Part shown: positions 7,120 through 14,711 of the stretch, piece after piece
Layout: the number at the start of each line of letters is the position of its first letter
How positions within the stretch are numbered: the first letter of the stretch is position 1
Origin: Prolixibacteraceae bacterium
GTDB taxonomy: Bacteria; Bacteroidota; Bacteroidia; Bacteroidales; Prolixibacteraceae
Direction: 5' to 3'
Assembly: GCA_027451165.1 (NCBI GenBank)
Contig: DAIDJX010000051.1
Location: 1-15,140, forward strand
DNA length: 15,140 nucleotides
Notes under the pieces: generated by a model
The model's input: only the letters and a program-made list of their open reading frames with translations
Databases searched by the model: none
What the model was told of the DNA's origin: nothing
Translations under genes and position numbers: made by a program

Positions 7120-8889
7120 TTATTGATTGTTATCAATCACCGTTAGAGGAGCCTGATTCTTTTCACTGCCGATATAACCGATGTTCTGGTTAATGACACC
7201 TCCCGCATTGGATTCGATGGCGCTGGCAGGCACCGGCCACAAAACGTGGAATGGGCTCAGTTTGTAGACATTGGTTCCCCATAGGATATTCCCGGCTTTG
7301 TAAAAGGCATTCTTTTCCATGATCCGGTCATACCAGTAATTTTTGGTGGAGAAATTTGCAATGGAATACCCGAGTTTGTTATTTTCGGCCATGATGAAAG
7401 CGATGCGGGTCAACTCGGTCTTACGCGGCTCTTCGGTATAAAGTTCCCTGGCACGTTCATCCAGAATGTAATTGATATCAACCTGGGCAGCTGTGACAGG
7501 AGTTGCCTTCGCACGGTTCCGGACCATATTGATATCGTCGGCAGCTTTCTGAAAGTCGTTCAGCCAGTAATAGGCTTCAGCACGCAGTAGATAGGTTTCC
7601 GCCAGGCGGAAAACATACCAGTCAGAATGACCTCCATACGGTTGGAGTGGCCTTTCCTCATCGGCTACATAGATTTTGTAGTAAGGGAATGGGAACCAGC
7701 AATGGATGGTATCTTTCGCATTGGAATACTTAATCTGTGCTTTTTGCAGGTAATAGGCCGATGTTGGATTGTTATACACAAACTTTTCGGTCGGGAACCA
7801 GTTCACCAGCGTATCGTGCCGGAGGTCTTTGGGATCTTTCCAGATGTCGTAATTATAATAATTGATTGTTCTGACATAGCCAACACCACGACCCCAGAGG
7901 ATGGTATATTTGTTCCCCGAAGCGTCGGTCATGGCATGTTTCCCGCTGGGATCCTTGATGTAATTGTTCCACCAGCAGGGAGCGTAACGGCGCAGGCTAT
8001 TGGTTCCTCCCACCACTTCTGCATCGGGGAAACCATATTTGTCCTGCACAACGAGCAATGCCTCCTTATTATTCGAAAGGCTTTTGTTTTCCTTTTGGTG
8101 AAGGTCCCAGATCACATTGTATTTGGGGTCGGAAGCCACCTGGCCAAAGCGGGCAGTCATCAGGGAATTGCCACCATTAATGGCTGCTGTTGCAGCAGTG
8201 ACCGCTTCATTAAACTTACTGTTGGCAAGACAGATTTTTGCCAGCATGTGATAGCCTGCTGCCCTGGAAACGGCACCCGGAACAACATTCACCGGAAGGC
8301 TTAGCACAGCCACGTTCATATCTTCCTGGATTTTAGTCAGGATGGTTTTACGGGCGTGGGTGTAAAAATCAATTTTGGGTTCGGTGTATTCCTTTGACAG
8401 GAAGGGTACATCACCAAAAACATGGACCAGCCGGTAGTACCAGTAGGAACGGTGAAACAAGGCTTCCGCAACAATTTCTTTTTTGGTGGTTTCGTTTTTG
8501 ATGTCCGCTTTTTCAATCCTGGATAACACCACATTGGCATTGCGAATCTGGTTATAAGCAACATCCCACAGTTCAAAAAAGTTATAGGTACTTCCCGTAC
8601 CGGTAGGAAGAAGCTGGGTGTCGTAATTGTGCATGGCATCAGCGCCTTTGTTGGCAGCAATGGCCATATCCGATGAAATAATTTCACATCCGATGGCACC
8701 GACCTGTCCGTAAAACTCAAACCGCAGATTTTTCCGAAGGGTAACCAATACGCCTTTAAATCCTGTTTCATCGGTGTAAATCGATTCAGGAGTAAAAATA
8801 GAGAGCGGCTTGATGTCGAGGAAACTGTCGCTGCAGGAGAGGAAACCCAGGATGAAGGTTAATGCTATAAGTATCTTAATTTTTTTCAT
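7120..8889 (-). CDS. SusD/RagB-like glycan-binding surface lipoprotein
   Basis: 589 residues. A lipoprotein signal ends in GFLSC with lipidated C19, followed by SDSFLDIKPLS. This is the usual start of SusD proteins, and its acidic residues near the cysteine fit surface export. Residues of about 20-290 are the helical TPR-like N-terminal part (YYRLVHVFGDVPF, AAGYHMLAKICLAN). The C-terminal RagB/SusD region includes GGHSDWYVFRLAETYLLRAEAYYW, NMVRNRAKAT and ILDERARELY. The protein caps the SusC barrel at the outer membrane and helps bind the oligosaccharide. It starts 18 bp after the susC stop, so the two are co-transcribed. Ligand specificity cannot be read from sequence. Length is normal for the family. 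Confidence 0.96.
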   Translation of the reverse strand: MKKIKILIALTFILGFLSCSDSFLDIKPLSIFTPESIYTDETGFKGVLVTLRKNLRFEFYGQVGAIGCEIISSDMAIAANKGADAMHNYDTQLLPTGTGSTYNFFELWDVAYNQIRNANVVLSRIEKADIKNETTKKEIVAEALFHRSYWYYRLVHVFGDVPFLSKEYTEPKIDFYTHARKTILTKIQEDMNVAVLSLPVNVVPGAVSRAAGYHMLAKICLANSKFNEAVTAATAAINGGNSLMTARFGQVASDPKYNVIWDLHQKENKSLSNNKEALLVVQDKYGFPDAEVVGGTNSLRRYAPCWWNNYIKDPSGKHAMTDASGNKYTILWGRGVGYVRTINYYNYDIWKDPKDLRHDTLVNWFPTEKFVYNNPTSAYYLQKAQIKYSNAKDTIHCWFPFPYYKIYVADEERPLQPYGGHSDWYVFRLAETYLLRAEAYYWLNDFQKAADDINMVRNRAKATPVTAAQVDINYILDERARELYTEEPRKTELTRIAFIMAENNKLGYSIANFSTKNYWYDRIMEKNAFYKAGNILWGTNVYKLSPFHVLWPVPASAIESNAGGVINQNIGYIGSEKNQAPLTVIDNNQ

Positions 8890-8907
8890 GATTCTTCAGT
8901 TTAAAGA

Positions 8908-11900
8908 TTACAGTGTTAAATCAATCCCAAAAGTATAGATGCGGGGCATCGGTGTATTTCCCGATTCAGGATCCCATCCGCTCCATTTTGAAAAGGTCAG
9001 CATGTTCCTTCCGGAAAGGTATACTTTACAGCGGTTAATCTTAAGCTTATTGATGATTGATCCGGGAATATTATAAGAGATGGATGCATCCTGAAGTCGG
9101 ACAAAGCCTCTTGACTCATACAGGGTAAACACCGGAGTATCAACCGTATTCAACCGGGTAGCGGTATTGATGGGATTGGTGGGAGACCAGTAGGGCACAT
9201 CATAGGCATTCTGACGGTCTTCTGTCTGACTTTTGTGCATCAGTAACCCGTTGGGGCCCATATAACCCAGTTCTGCACGGATGAAGCAGGAAAAAGTGAA
9301 GTTTTTCAGAAATGTGACATCATTTCTAAAACCCAGGTGATACAATGGTTTTTCATACCCCAGGAATTCCTTGTCTTCCTGCGTGGAAATCCCGTTGCCA
9401 TCGGGATCATACAACTTCACATCGCCCGGCGCTTTCCCGAATGATTTTGCTGCATCTTCCTCACCCAACTGCCAGATTCCCTGCGCCCGGTAATCCCAGA
9501 TGCGGTCGATCGATTCACCGATGAACCAGCCATTGGTCCGGTCATCGGCTTCTTTCTGCCCGGTAACATTTCCGTCTTTATCCAGGACATCCACCATTTC
9601 CCCGTATAGATGAACGATTTTGTTCCGGTTGAAGGAAAAAACCAGTGAGGAGTTCCAGGAAATGTTTTTGTCTGAATAATTCCGGCTGTCAATGGTGAGT
9701 TCAAATCCCTTGTTGTCCAGTTGTCCCATGTTGGACATTACGCTTTTGTACCCAATAATTGCTGGCAGGGATCTTAATAACAGCAGGTCGGTGGTTTTCA
9801 TTTTATATACTTCAAAACTACCCGAAATTCTTCCATTCAAGAAGCCAAAGTCGGCGCCGGCATTCAGGGCGGTTGTACGTTCCCAGCGAAGACCGGTATT
9901 GGCCATGGTCGCGCTGTAAATTCCGTTCACCACGGTGGTTCCGCTCAGGTATTTTGTGGTTCCGAGCTGGGCGAGGGCATCATAAATCCCGATATCCCGG
10001 TTTCCGTTCACCCCGTAGGATACACGCAGTTTCAGGTTGGATACCCAGTCTGCCCGGAAGAATTTTTCATTTTTAATGTTCCATGCCAGTGCAGCAGAAG
10101 GAAAATTGGCATAAGGATTTAATTGTCCGAAAGCCGAATAACCGTCACGGCGGTAAGTCAGTGTCAGAAAATATTTGCTCATCAGCACATAGTTGAGACG
10201 ACCCATCGTGGCGGTTCCCGTGCTGTAGGTATCATTGTTCAGGATGGTAGGTGAAGAACCTGAATTGAGCTGGTGATAGGTCAACGCCTCACTGGTATAA
10301 AAACCGATATTCTCCCCCTGATCCCTCCAGGTCTGCCTTTTTTCGGCATTATACAGGAAGGTGACGTTGAAATCATGGACGCCGATGGTTTTCTTCCAGG
10401 TCAGGACGTTGTCGATTTGCCATTCATACAGGGATGAGTTGATCCGCTGCGCAAATCCCATGGTTTTGCTGCCTTCCACGGTGGTTGAAGGATCATAGTA
10501 GTAATTTTTGGTCCAGTCAAAACGGTTGATAAACGAGGTTCTGAAGCTGAAACCCAATGGAAAGGTTAGTTCTCCGAAGATATTGGCAAAGAAGTTCTGG
10601 GTCTGATTGAATTTGTCGTAGTTGTAATAATTCAGGAAAGGATTGGTGATATTGGAGTCATCGTGTGTATACCATTTCAATACACCGTTGTCGTCATACA
10701 TTTGCCCGTAAGGGCTTTGGGTGATCAGACCTCCAAGGGCAACCGGGACGTTGCTTTCATCCTTGCTGCTGAATTGTGCATTCATCCCCACCTTCAGATA
10801 GTTCGTCACCGCAGCATCGGTGTTCAGCCGGGCTCGGATGATCTTATAATCATCGCCGATGATGTAATTCTGGTTGTCTGTGTAACCTGCTGACCAGTAA
10901 TATTTCAGCACTCCGGTTCCTCCGCTGAGGCTGACATCATAATTCTGCCGGATTCCGGGCCGCATCCCTTCATCGTACCAGTCGAAAGTTTTCCCGTTCA
11001 GGTAGTTCTTTTTTTCAATTTCCCTCAGTTTTATCCGGTTCAACCATGCATCCTGCGGATCAGGATTTACTGTGGCATCGTATTTCTGCCAGGCATCCAG
11101 GGAAATACCTTCCGGAAGTGCATTCGGATTGTCAAAATAGGCGGCAGGAAGCGAAGGATTTGTTCTCCGCAAAAAATCCTGCCGGAATTTCAGATAGCCT
11201 TCCGGACTGTATGGGCGAATCTCGTTTGTCGTACCGGTTATTCCAAGTTGTGAAGAGAGGTTAATGGTTACTTTGTCACCGCTCCCTTTTTTTGTATTGA
11301 TGATGACTACTCCTGAAGCGGAGCGTGATCCGAAAACTGCAGCAGAACTTGCATCCTTCAGAATATCTGCGCTTTCAATGTCATTCGGATTTATGTCTGA
11401 TATGTTTCCGTTGAAAATGACCCCATCCAGTACAATCAGGGGAGCATTATTAGCATTCAGTGATGTCGGACCCCGGACCTCTATGGTAGCACTTTCCGAA
11501 GCCGAAGTGCTGTTGTTCACAATCACTCCGGCCACGGTTCCGGTAAGGTATTGCATAAAGTTGGCCGCTTGCTGGGTTCCGAATTGCTCCGTTTTGATTT
11601 TTGTCACCGATCCGGTCAGGTCGCTCTTTTTGATGGTACCATAACCGATGGCGACTACCTCATCCAGGCCTATTACATCATCTTCCAGAACGATATCAAT
11701 TTTACTCTGATTTTTAACCGGCACCTCCTGTGACCGCATCCCCACAAATGAATACTGCAGGGTTCCGTCTGCCGGAACGGAAGTTAAGGTGTAAATACCA
11801 TCTGAATTAGTAATAGTACCGGTGGCCGTACCTTTAATCACGACGGTCACTCCGGGCAAGGGCTGCCCTTTCCCATCCGTAATTTTTCCTGTCACTGTCT

Positions 11901-12279
11901 TTTGTGGCTGCTGCATGTTATCCTCCAGCATCAGCACAATGTTGCTGCCTTCCATGGCATATACCACTCCGGTATTCCGGAACATGGAATTAAGCACCTC
12001 CGCTACGGATTTATTTTGAACCGATACCGAAACGGGGCGGTTCACATCCACCTCTTCCTTATTGTAAACGAACAGGTAATCGGTCTGGTTTTCAATAGCT
12101 TCGATGATCCGCGACACTGGAGTGTTCAACATCGACAGGCTGACTTTTGCCACCTGGGAAACGGCATTGTTGGCCAATGCGCCTGATACAAGCAAAATGA
12201 TCAGTAAACTGGTTAGTTTCATTTTCAGGATAAATTTTGTAAGGTCTTCATGAGACAAACCCAATGATAATTTTTTCAT
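8908..12279 (-). CDS. SusC/RagA-like TonB-dependent outer-membrane transporter with N-terminal STN domain
   Basis: 1123 residues. A long polar leader precedes the signal peptide core MKLTSLLIILLVSGALA (from residue 20). Residues of about 45-118 form an STN (secretin/TonB N-terminal) domain. Residues of about 128-200 form a carboxypeptidase-regulatory-like beta domain (GKITDGKGQPLPGVTVVIKG). Residues of about 205-335 include the plug, with VRGPTSLNANNAPLIVLDG and ADILKDASSAAVFGSRSASGVVIINTKKG, typical SusC signatures. The rest is the 22-strand barrel, ending in YTFGIDLTL. It imports oligosaccharides across the outer membrane using TonB energy. The STN domain, absent from SusC proteins controlled by other regulators, is known to signal to FecR-type anti-sigma factors, and such a gene lies directly upstream. 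Start at 12279 is preceded by an A-rich stretch (AATAACAAATGT) rather than a Shine-Dalgarno site. A candidate antisense RNA overlaps its leader. Confidence 0.96.
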   Translation of the reverse strand: MKKLSLGLSHEDLTKFILKMKLTSLLIILLVSGALANNAVSQVAKVSLSMLNTPVSRIIEAIENQTDYLFVYNKEEVDVNRPVSVSVQNKSVAEVLNSMFRNTGVVYAMEGSNIVLMLEDNMQQPQKTVTGKITDGKGQPLPGVTVVIKGTATGTITNSDGIYTLTSVPADGTLQYSFVGMRSQEVPVKNQSKIDIVLEDDVIGLDEVVAIGYGTIKKSDLTGSVTKIKTEQFGTQQAANFMQYLTGTVAGVIVNNSTSASESATIEVRGPTSLNANNAPLIVLDGVIFNGNISDINPNDIESADILKDASSAAVFGSRSASGVVIINTKKGSGDKVTINLSSQLGITGTTNEIRPYSPEGYLKFRQDFLRRTNPSLPAAYFDNPNALPEGISLDAWQKYDATVNPDPQDAWLNRIKLREIEKKNYLNGKTFDWYDEGMRPGIRQNYDVSLSGGTGVLKYYWSAGYTDNQNYIIGDDYKIIRARLNTDAAVTNYLKVGMNAQFSSKDESNVPVALGGLITQSPYGQMYDDNGVLKWYTHDDSNITNPFLNYYNYDKFNQTQNFFANIFGELTFPLGFSFRTSFINRFDWTKNYYYDPSTTVEGSKTMGFAQRINSSLYEWQIDNVLTWKKTIGVHDFNVTFLYNAEKRQTWRDQGENIGFYTSEALTYHQLNSGSSPTILNNDTYSTGTATMGRLNYVLMSKYFLTLTYRRDGYSAFGQLNPYANFPSAALAWNIKNEKFFRADWVSNLKLRVSYGVNGNRDIGIYDALAQLGTTKYLSGTTVVNGIYSATMANTGLRWERTTALNAGADFGFLNGRISGSFEVYKMKTTDLLLLRSLPAIIGYKSVMSNMGQLDNKGFELTIDSRNYSDKNISWNSSLVFSFNRNKIVHLYGEMVDVLDKDGNVTGQKEADDRTNGWFIGESIDRIWDYRAQGIWQLGEEDAAKSFGKAPGDVKLYDPDGNGISTQEDKEFLGYEKPLYHLGFRNDVTFLKNFTFSCFIRAELGYMGPNGLLMHKSQTEDRQNAYDVPYWSPTNPINTATRLNTVDTPVFTLYESRGFVRLQDASISYNIPGSIINKLKINRCKVYLSGRNMLTFSKWSGWDPESGNTPMPRIYTFGIDLTL

Positions 12280-12286
12280 ACATTTG
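12279..12286 (+). promoter_or_regulatory. Candidate plus-strand promoter -7 element opposite the susC start
   Basis: TACATTTG is an exact match to the Bacteroidota housekeeping -7 element TAnnTTTG, reading on the plus strand away from susC. Transcription would start near 12293. No TTTG/TTG -33 element is visible 19-21 bp upstream, so the promoter is only half supported. A weaker near-match, TAAATTTTG, lies at 12231-12239 and could give a longer transcript. Confidence 0.4.
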
Positions 12287-12292
12287 TTATTG

Positions 12293-12374
12293 TCAGTTAG
12301 TACTTGATTATTGTTAAAGTAACCGGGTATTGACCACGGGCCGGGGGGTGGTGGTGCACCTTCCGGCTTTTTTT
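12293..12374 (+). ncRNA. Candidate cis-antisense small RNA opposite the susC leader (DonS-like)
   Basis: No plus-strand gene is present here, yet a -7 element (12279-12286) and a strong directional terminator (12340-12374) bracket about 80 nt on the plus strand. The predicted RNA would have two stem-loops: a weaker 5' one (GTTA at 12296-12299 plus CTT at 12303-12305, pairing with AAG at 12317-12319 plus TAAC at 12320-12323) and the terminator. It would be perfectly complementary to the susC mRNA leader from about 14 nt upstream of the start codon. Antisense RNAs with this position, between an anti-sigma gene and susC and running opposite to the PUL, are known in Bacteroides fragilis (DonS and relatives), where they repress the PUL. 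Expression here is inferred, not seen. Confidence 0.5.
12340..12374 (+). terminator. Intrinsic terminator on the plus strand between fecR and susC
   Basis: GCCGGGGGGTG (12340-12350) pairs with CACCTTCCGGC (12357-12367) in an 11-bp stem with two G-U pairs and the six-base loop GTGGTG. It is followed at once by seven T (12368-12374). The structure is directional: on the minus strand the two G-U pairs become A-C mismatches and no T-run follows, so it does not end the fecR transcript. Both flanking genes are on the minus strand, so the terminator serves a plus-strand transcript. Confidence 0.7.
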
Positions 12375-12419
12375 GATAAAATTGTTTCTACATAAGCATC
12401 TGGTTTTAGTAAGTAAGGT

Positions 12420-13373
12420 TTATCGGATGGTAATGATATTTTGTTTGTCATCTATGGAATAACTGAATTTACTGTTGAGTTGAAGCACTTTCAACACATG
12501 TTCCACCCCGTCCTTGCTCCGGAATTTTCCTGTGCAGCGGTAATTCAGAATTTTACTGTTTTCCACGTTGATCTTCAGGTCGAAAAAAAGCTCGAGTTTC
12601 CGGACCATATCGGGGAATGCTTCATCATCAAAACAAATGATCCCCTCTTTCCATAAGAAATAACCGGAATGGGTGATCGCTGACTTAACCAGTTGATTGC
12701 CCTGAAGAGTAACTTTAATGTCCGGCTGCAATAAAATCCCGGTTTCTGAACCGGATGGGCATACTTCAACAGTACCTTTGAGCAGTGACACTTCAAACTC
12801 GTCTTCTGCAGGATAAGTCAGAACATTAAATTCAGTTCCATGAACCCTCACATCGTATTTTCCGGTTTTTACTGTAAAAGGCTGATTGGACCGGTGAGTC
12901 ACTGTAAAATACCCTTCCCCCTGGAGGATAACTTCTCGTTTTGCATCATTAAAGAAACTGGGGAAAGAGAAAGTGGTATTGGCATTCAGCCAAACCTGGC
13001 TTCCATCGGCAAGGGTCAACTCTGCCCTTTGTCCTGCCGGAACTTTTATTGTTTGCATGACAAGAGGGGAAGATGGTTCAGGTTTATAAAAAGCTTTGAA
13101 AATCAGAAACCCAAACAGCAGAATGGCCGCAATTTTCAACAATTCAGTCAGCATTTTCCGGATGACGGGCTTCCGTATATCTGATTCCGGTGTTATATGT
13201 TCGTTCTTTTCATTTGCCTCTTGCCACAGGGTTATGTCAAATAGTTTCCGGAGGGCCAGGTATTCCCGCATGTTTTCAGGGTGGTCATCCAGCCACCGGA
13301 TTACTTCAGTCTTTTCTTGTTCCGTGACTTCCCCGGCAATATAGCGGATTAAAACTTCTTTTTCCATGATCAT
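12420..13373 (-). CDS. FecR-type anti-sigma factor, inner membrane
   Basis: 317 residues. Residues 1-75 are the cytoplasmic sigma-binding part (LIRYIAGEVTEQEKTEVIRWLDDHPEN). Residues of about 78-95 (ELLKIAAILLFGFLIFKAF) are one membrane span. Residues of about 105-205 are the periplasmic FecR domain (IKVPAGQRAELTLADGSQVWLNANT, GEGYFTV, VHGTEFNVLTY, VSLLKGTVEV). Residues of about 240-317 are the DUF4974-type C-terminal domain usual in Bacteroidota FecR proteins, which is thought to contact the STN domain of the partner SusC. It holds the adjacent sigma factor inactive until the transporter signals. The gene follows the sigma gene by 85 bp and precedes susC by 140 bp. Start could be the ATG at 13373 or the one at 13367; neither has a clear ribosome site. 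Confidence 0.95.
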   Translation of the reverse strand: MIMEKEVLIRYIAGEVTEQEKTEVIRWLDDHPENMREYLALRKLFDITLWQEANEKNEHITPESDIRKPVIRKMLTELLKIAAILLFGFLIFKAFYKPEPSSPLVMQTIKVPAGQRAELTLADGSQVWLNANTTFSFPSFFNDAKREVILQGEGYFTVTHRSNQPFTVKTGKYDVRVHGTEFNVLTYPAEDEFEVSLLKGTVEVCPSGSETGILLQPDIKVTLQGNQLVKSAITHSGYFLWKEGIICFDDEAFPDMVRKLELFFDLKINVENSKILNYRCTGKFRSKDGVEHVLKVLQLNSKFSYSIDDKQNIITIR

Positions 13374-13379
13374 GGATTA

Positions 13380-13438
13380 GATTAACAAGGCAATGGTTTC
13401 CTACTTTGTACAGGAATAACGATCATGGTATGTTAATC
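13380..13438. repeat. Inverted repeat with nested direct repeat in the sigma-fecR gap
   Basis: GATTAACA (13380-13387) and TGTTAATC (13431-13438) are perfect 8-bp inverted arms 43 bp apart. GATCATGG also occurs twice in the same orientation (13368-13375, overlapping the fecR start, and 13421-13428). The gap between the two genes holds nothing else recognisable. It could be an operator or an mRNA structure around the fecR start, or chance in an A/T-rich gap. Confidence 0.25.
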
Positions 13439-13458
13439 CCTAGTCGGGAAATGAAAAA

Positions 13459-14022
13459 TTACTGAAAATAATGAAGGAAAAAGATCCAAACCGGCAGGTA
13501 GTCTTTTAATGAAACCCGTAATGCATTCATTGCCTGAAGAATATGATAGTCGACCCCTTTGACGGAAATTTCAAGAGACTCGGCAATTTCTTTGTATGGC
13601 TTTCCTTCAAAACGGCTCATTTCAAATATTTGTCTGCTTCTTTCCGGAAGGGAGGCCAGTGTATCATGAATGATGCGGTTTACTTCCGAGGAAAATATGT
13701 CCGCCGGATCTGAAGCCTCCAGGGCAAAAAGCCTGATTTCCAGTTCACGGTATTGCACGTTTCTGATGTCCGACAATGCCGACCGTCTGACCTTTTCATG
13801 TTTCAGGTGGTCCAAAGCCTGATTCCGGAGGATGGTGTACAAAAACGGGGCTATATGAACCTTTTCTTCATTTTCCCTGAGTTTTTTCCATACCCTGATC
13901 AGCGATTCAGTTACAATGTCTTCAGCCACCAGATCATCATGCACATAAGATTTCACATACAGGAAAGATTTCCTGTACCAGGCTGAATAAATAGTATGGA
14001 AGGAATCCTTTTCCACAAACAA
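13459..14022 (-). CDS. ECF-type RNA polymerase sigma factor (sigma-70 family)
   Basis: 187 residues. Residues of about 8-80 are sigma region 2 (YVHDDLVAEDIVTESLIRVWKK, FLYTILRNQALDHLK). Residues of about 118-172 are region 4 (LASLPERSRQIFEMSRFEGKPYKEIAESLEISVKGVDYHI), with the helix-turn-helix at about 141-165. The protein ends in a hydrophobic tail (YLPVWIFFLHYF) seen in some Bacteroidota PUL sigma factors. It is expected to drive transcription of the adjacent susCD operon when released by the FecR protein. The start is unusual: no in-frame ATG exists near the N-terminus, and the frame opens with TTG at 14022 or GTG at 14016. An out-of-frame ATG lies at 14032. A TAAGTTTG element at 14042-14049 gives a very short leader. 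Confidence 0.92.
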   Translation of the reverse strand: MFVEKDSFHTIYSAWYRKSFLYVKSYVHDDLVAEDIVTESLIRVWKKLRENEEKVHIAPFLYTILRNQALDHLKHEKVRRSALSDIRNVQYRELEIRLFALEASDPADIFSSEVNRIIHDTLASLPERSRQIFEMSRFEGKPYKEIAESLEISVKGVDYHILQAMNALRVSLKDYLPVWIFFLHYFQ

Positions 14023-14041
14023 TAATTTCCATGCAATACAG

Positions 14042-14049
14042 CAAACTTA
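14042..14049 (-). promoter_or_regulatory. Candidate -7 promoter element of the ECF sigma gene
   Basis: On the minus strand this reads TAAGTTTG, an exact TAnnTTTG match. Transcription would begin near 14035, only about a dozen bases before the TTG start at 14022. No clear -33 TTTG/TTG is found at the expected spacing (about 14069-14075 region), so only half of the promoter is supported. Confidence 0.4.
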
Positions 14050-14082
14050 AAAAATTAAAAGCAGGTTATTACCATCTATCGT

Positions 14083-14115
14083 TTTGCACCAATTATAAAC
14101 GGTGTTTAACTTTTG
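14083..14115 (+). promoter_or_regulatory. Possible promoter of the LTxxQ protein gene
   Basis: TTTG at 14083-14086 and TAACTTTTG at 14107-14115 are 20 bp apart, the usual spacing of Bacteroidota -33 and -7 elements. The -7 element has one extra base compared with TAnnTTTG. It would leave a leader of about 60 bases before the ATG at 14181. The rest of the 14023-14180 gap is A/T-rich with nothing else recognisable. Confidence 0.3.
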
Positions 14116-14180
14116 GCCTTTCCGTGTTTCTAATATGGAAAAAATTGTCAGATGAAGAATTCGTATTTAAAAATAACAGC

Positions 14181-14678
14181 ATGAAAACAAGATTATTGAT
14201 TGTCGTTGCATTGTTTGCTTTTACAACTATCCTGACGGCTCAGACACCTCAGGGTAACCCTGCGATGAAACCCGGGGCGAAGGTCATAGGTAAGCTTTTA
14301 AATGAGCAGCAAAGAGCTCCGTTGCAATTTTTGAACCTGACCGATGTTCAAAAAGAAGCTTTGAAAAATAACGCAATGGAGATGCACAAAAAAACCCAGC
14401 CTATCCGGAACGAACTGCGTGAGGCTGAAGTACATCAGCGTACCCTGATGACCGCTGAAAAACCGGACATTAAGGCCATCAACAAGAACATCGAACGAAT
14501 CGGAGAACTGAAGGTGGAAATAGCCAAAATTACGGCAGCCCAACGTCTTGAAATGCGCGCCCTTCTGACTGACGAACAGCGGATGAAACTGGACATGCAC
14601 CGCGGCGAATTTAACCGTGGGCAGGGAAAAATGGAAGGGCGACCAGGCAGGGATGTGAATAGATTACGGTTTCGTTAG
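14181..14678 (+). CDS. Secreted LTxxQ-motif (Spy/CpxP-like) periplasmic protein
   Basis: 165 residues from the ATG at 14181. The frame is open to an ATG at 14031, but the first 50 codons of that version cover the divergent promoter region and would hide the signal peptide (MKTRLLIVVALFAFTTILTAQ). The mature part is mostly charged helix, with LTDVQ (53-57) and LTDEQ (129-133), the paired LTxxQ motifs of the Spy/CpxP/ZraP group. The tail is rich in R and G (residues about 142-165). Proteins of this group act as periplasmic chaperones or envelope-stress sensors; the exact role here is unknown. It is divergent from the sigma gene and converges on butyrate kinase, so it is probably transcribed alone and need not belong to the PUL. 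Confidence 0.75.
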   Translation: MKTRLLIVVALFAFTTILTAQTPQGNPAMKPGAKVIGKLLNEQQRAPLQFLNLTDVQKEALKNNAMEMHKKTQPIRNELREAEVHQRTLMTAEKPDIKAINKNIERIGELKVEIAKITAAQRLEMRALLTDEQRMKLDMHRGEFNRGQGKMEGRPGRDVNRLRFR

Positions 14679-14693
14679 ACTGACCGGGTTTTT
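14667..14693 (+). terminator. Weak possible terminator after the LTxxQ gene
   Basis: CGGT (14667-14670) can pair with ACCG (14683-14686), with a possible extra G-U pair, over a long loop, and five T follow at 14689-14693. The stem is short and overlaps the end of the coding region, so this is only a possibility. The 33-bp gap to the converging butyrate kinase gene holds no better structure. Confidence 0.2.
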
Positions 14694-14711
14694 GCATACT
14701 TTTCCCATCTG

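Noticed and set aside
12340..12367. The fecR-susC hairpin as the terminator of the sigma-fecR transcript
   Set aside because: On the minus strand two stem pairs become mismatches and no T-run follows; the structure works only on the plus strand.
14031..14180. 50-codon upstream extension of the LTxxQ gene, starting at the ATG at 14031
   Set aside because: It would bury the clear signal peptide that begins at 14181 and covers the region that should hold the divergent promoters.
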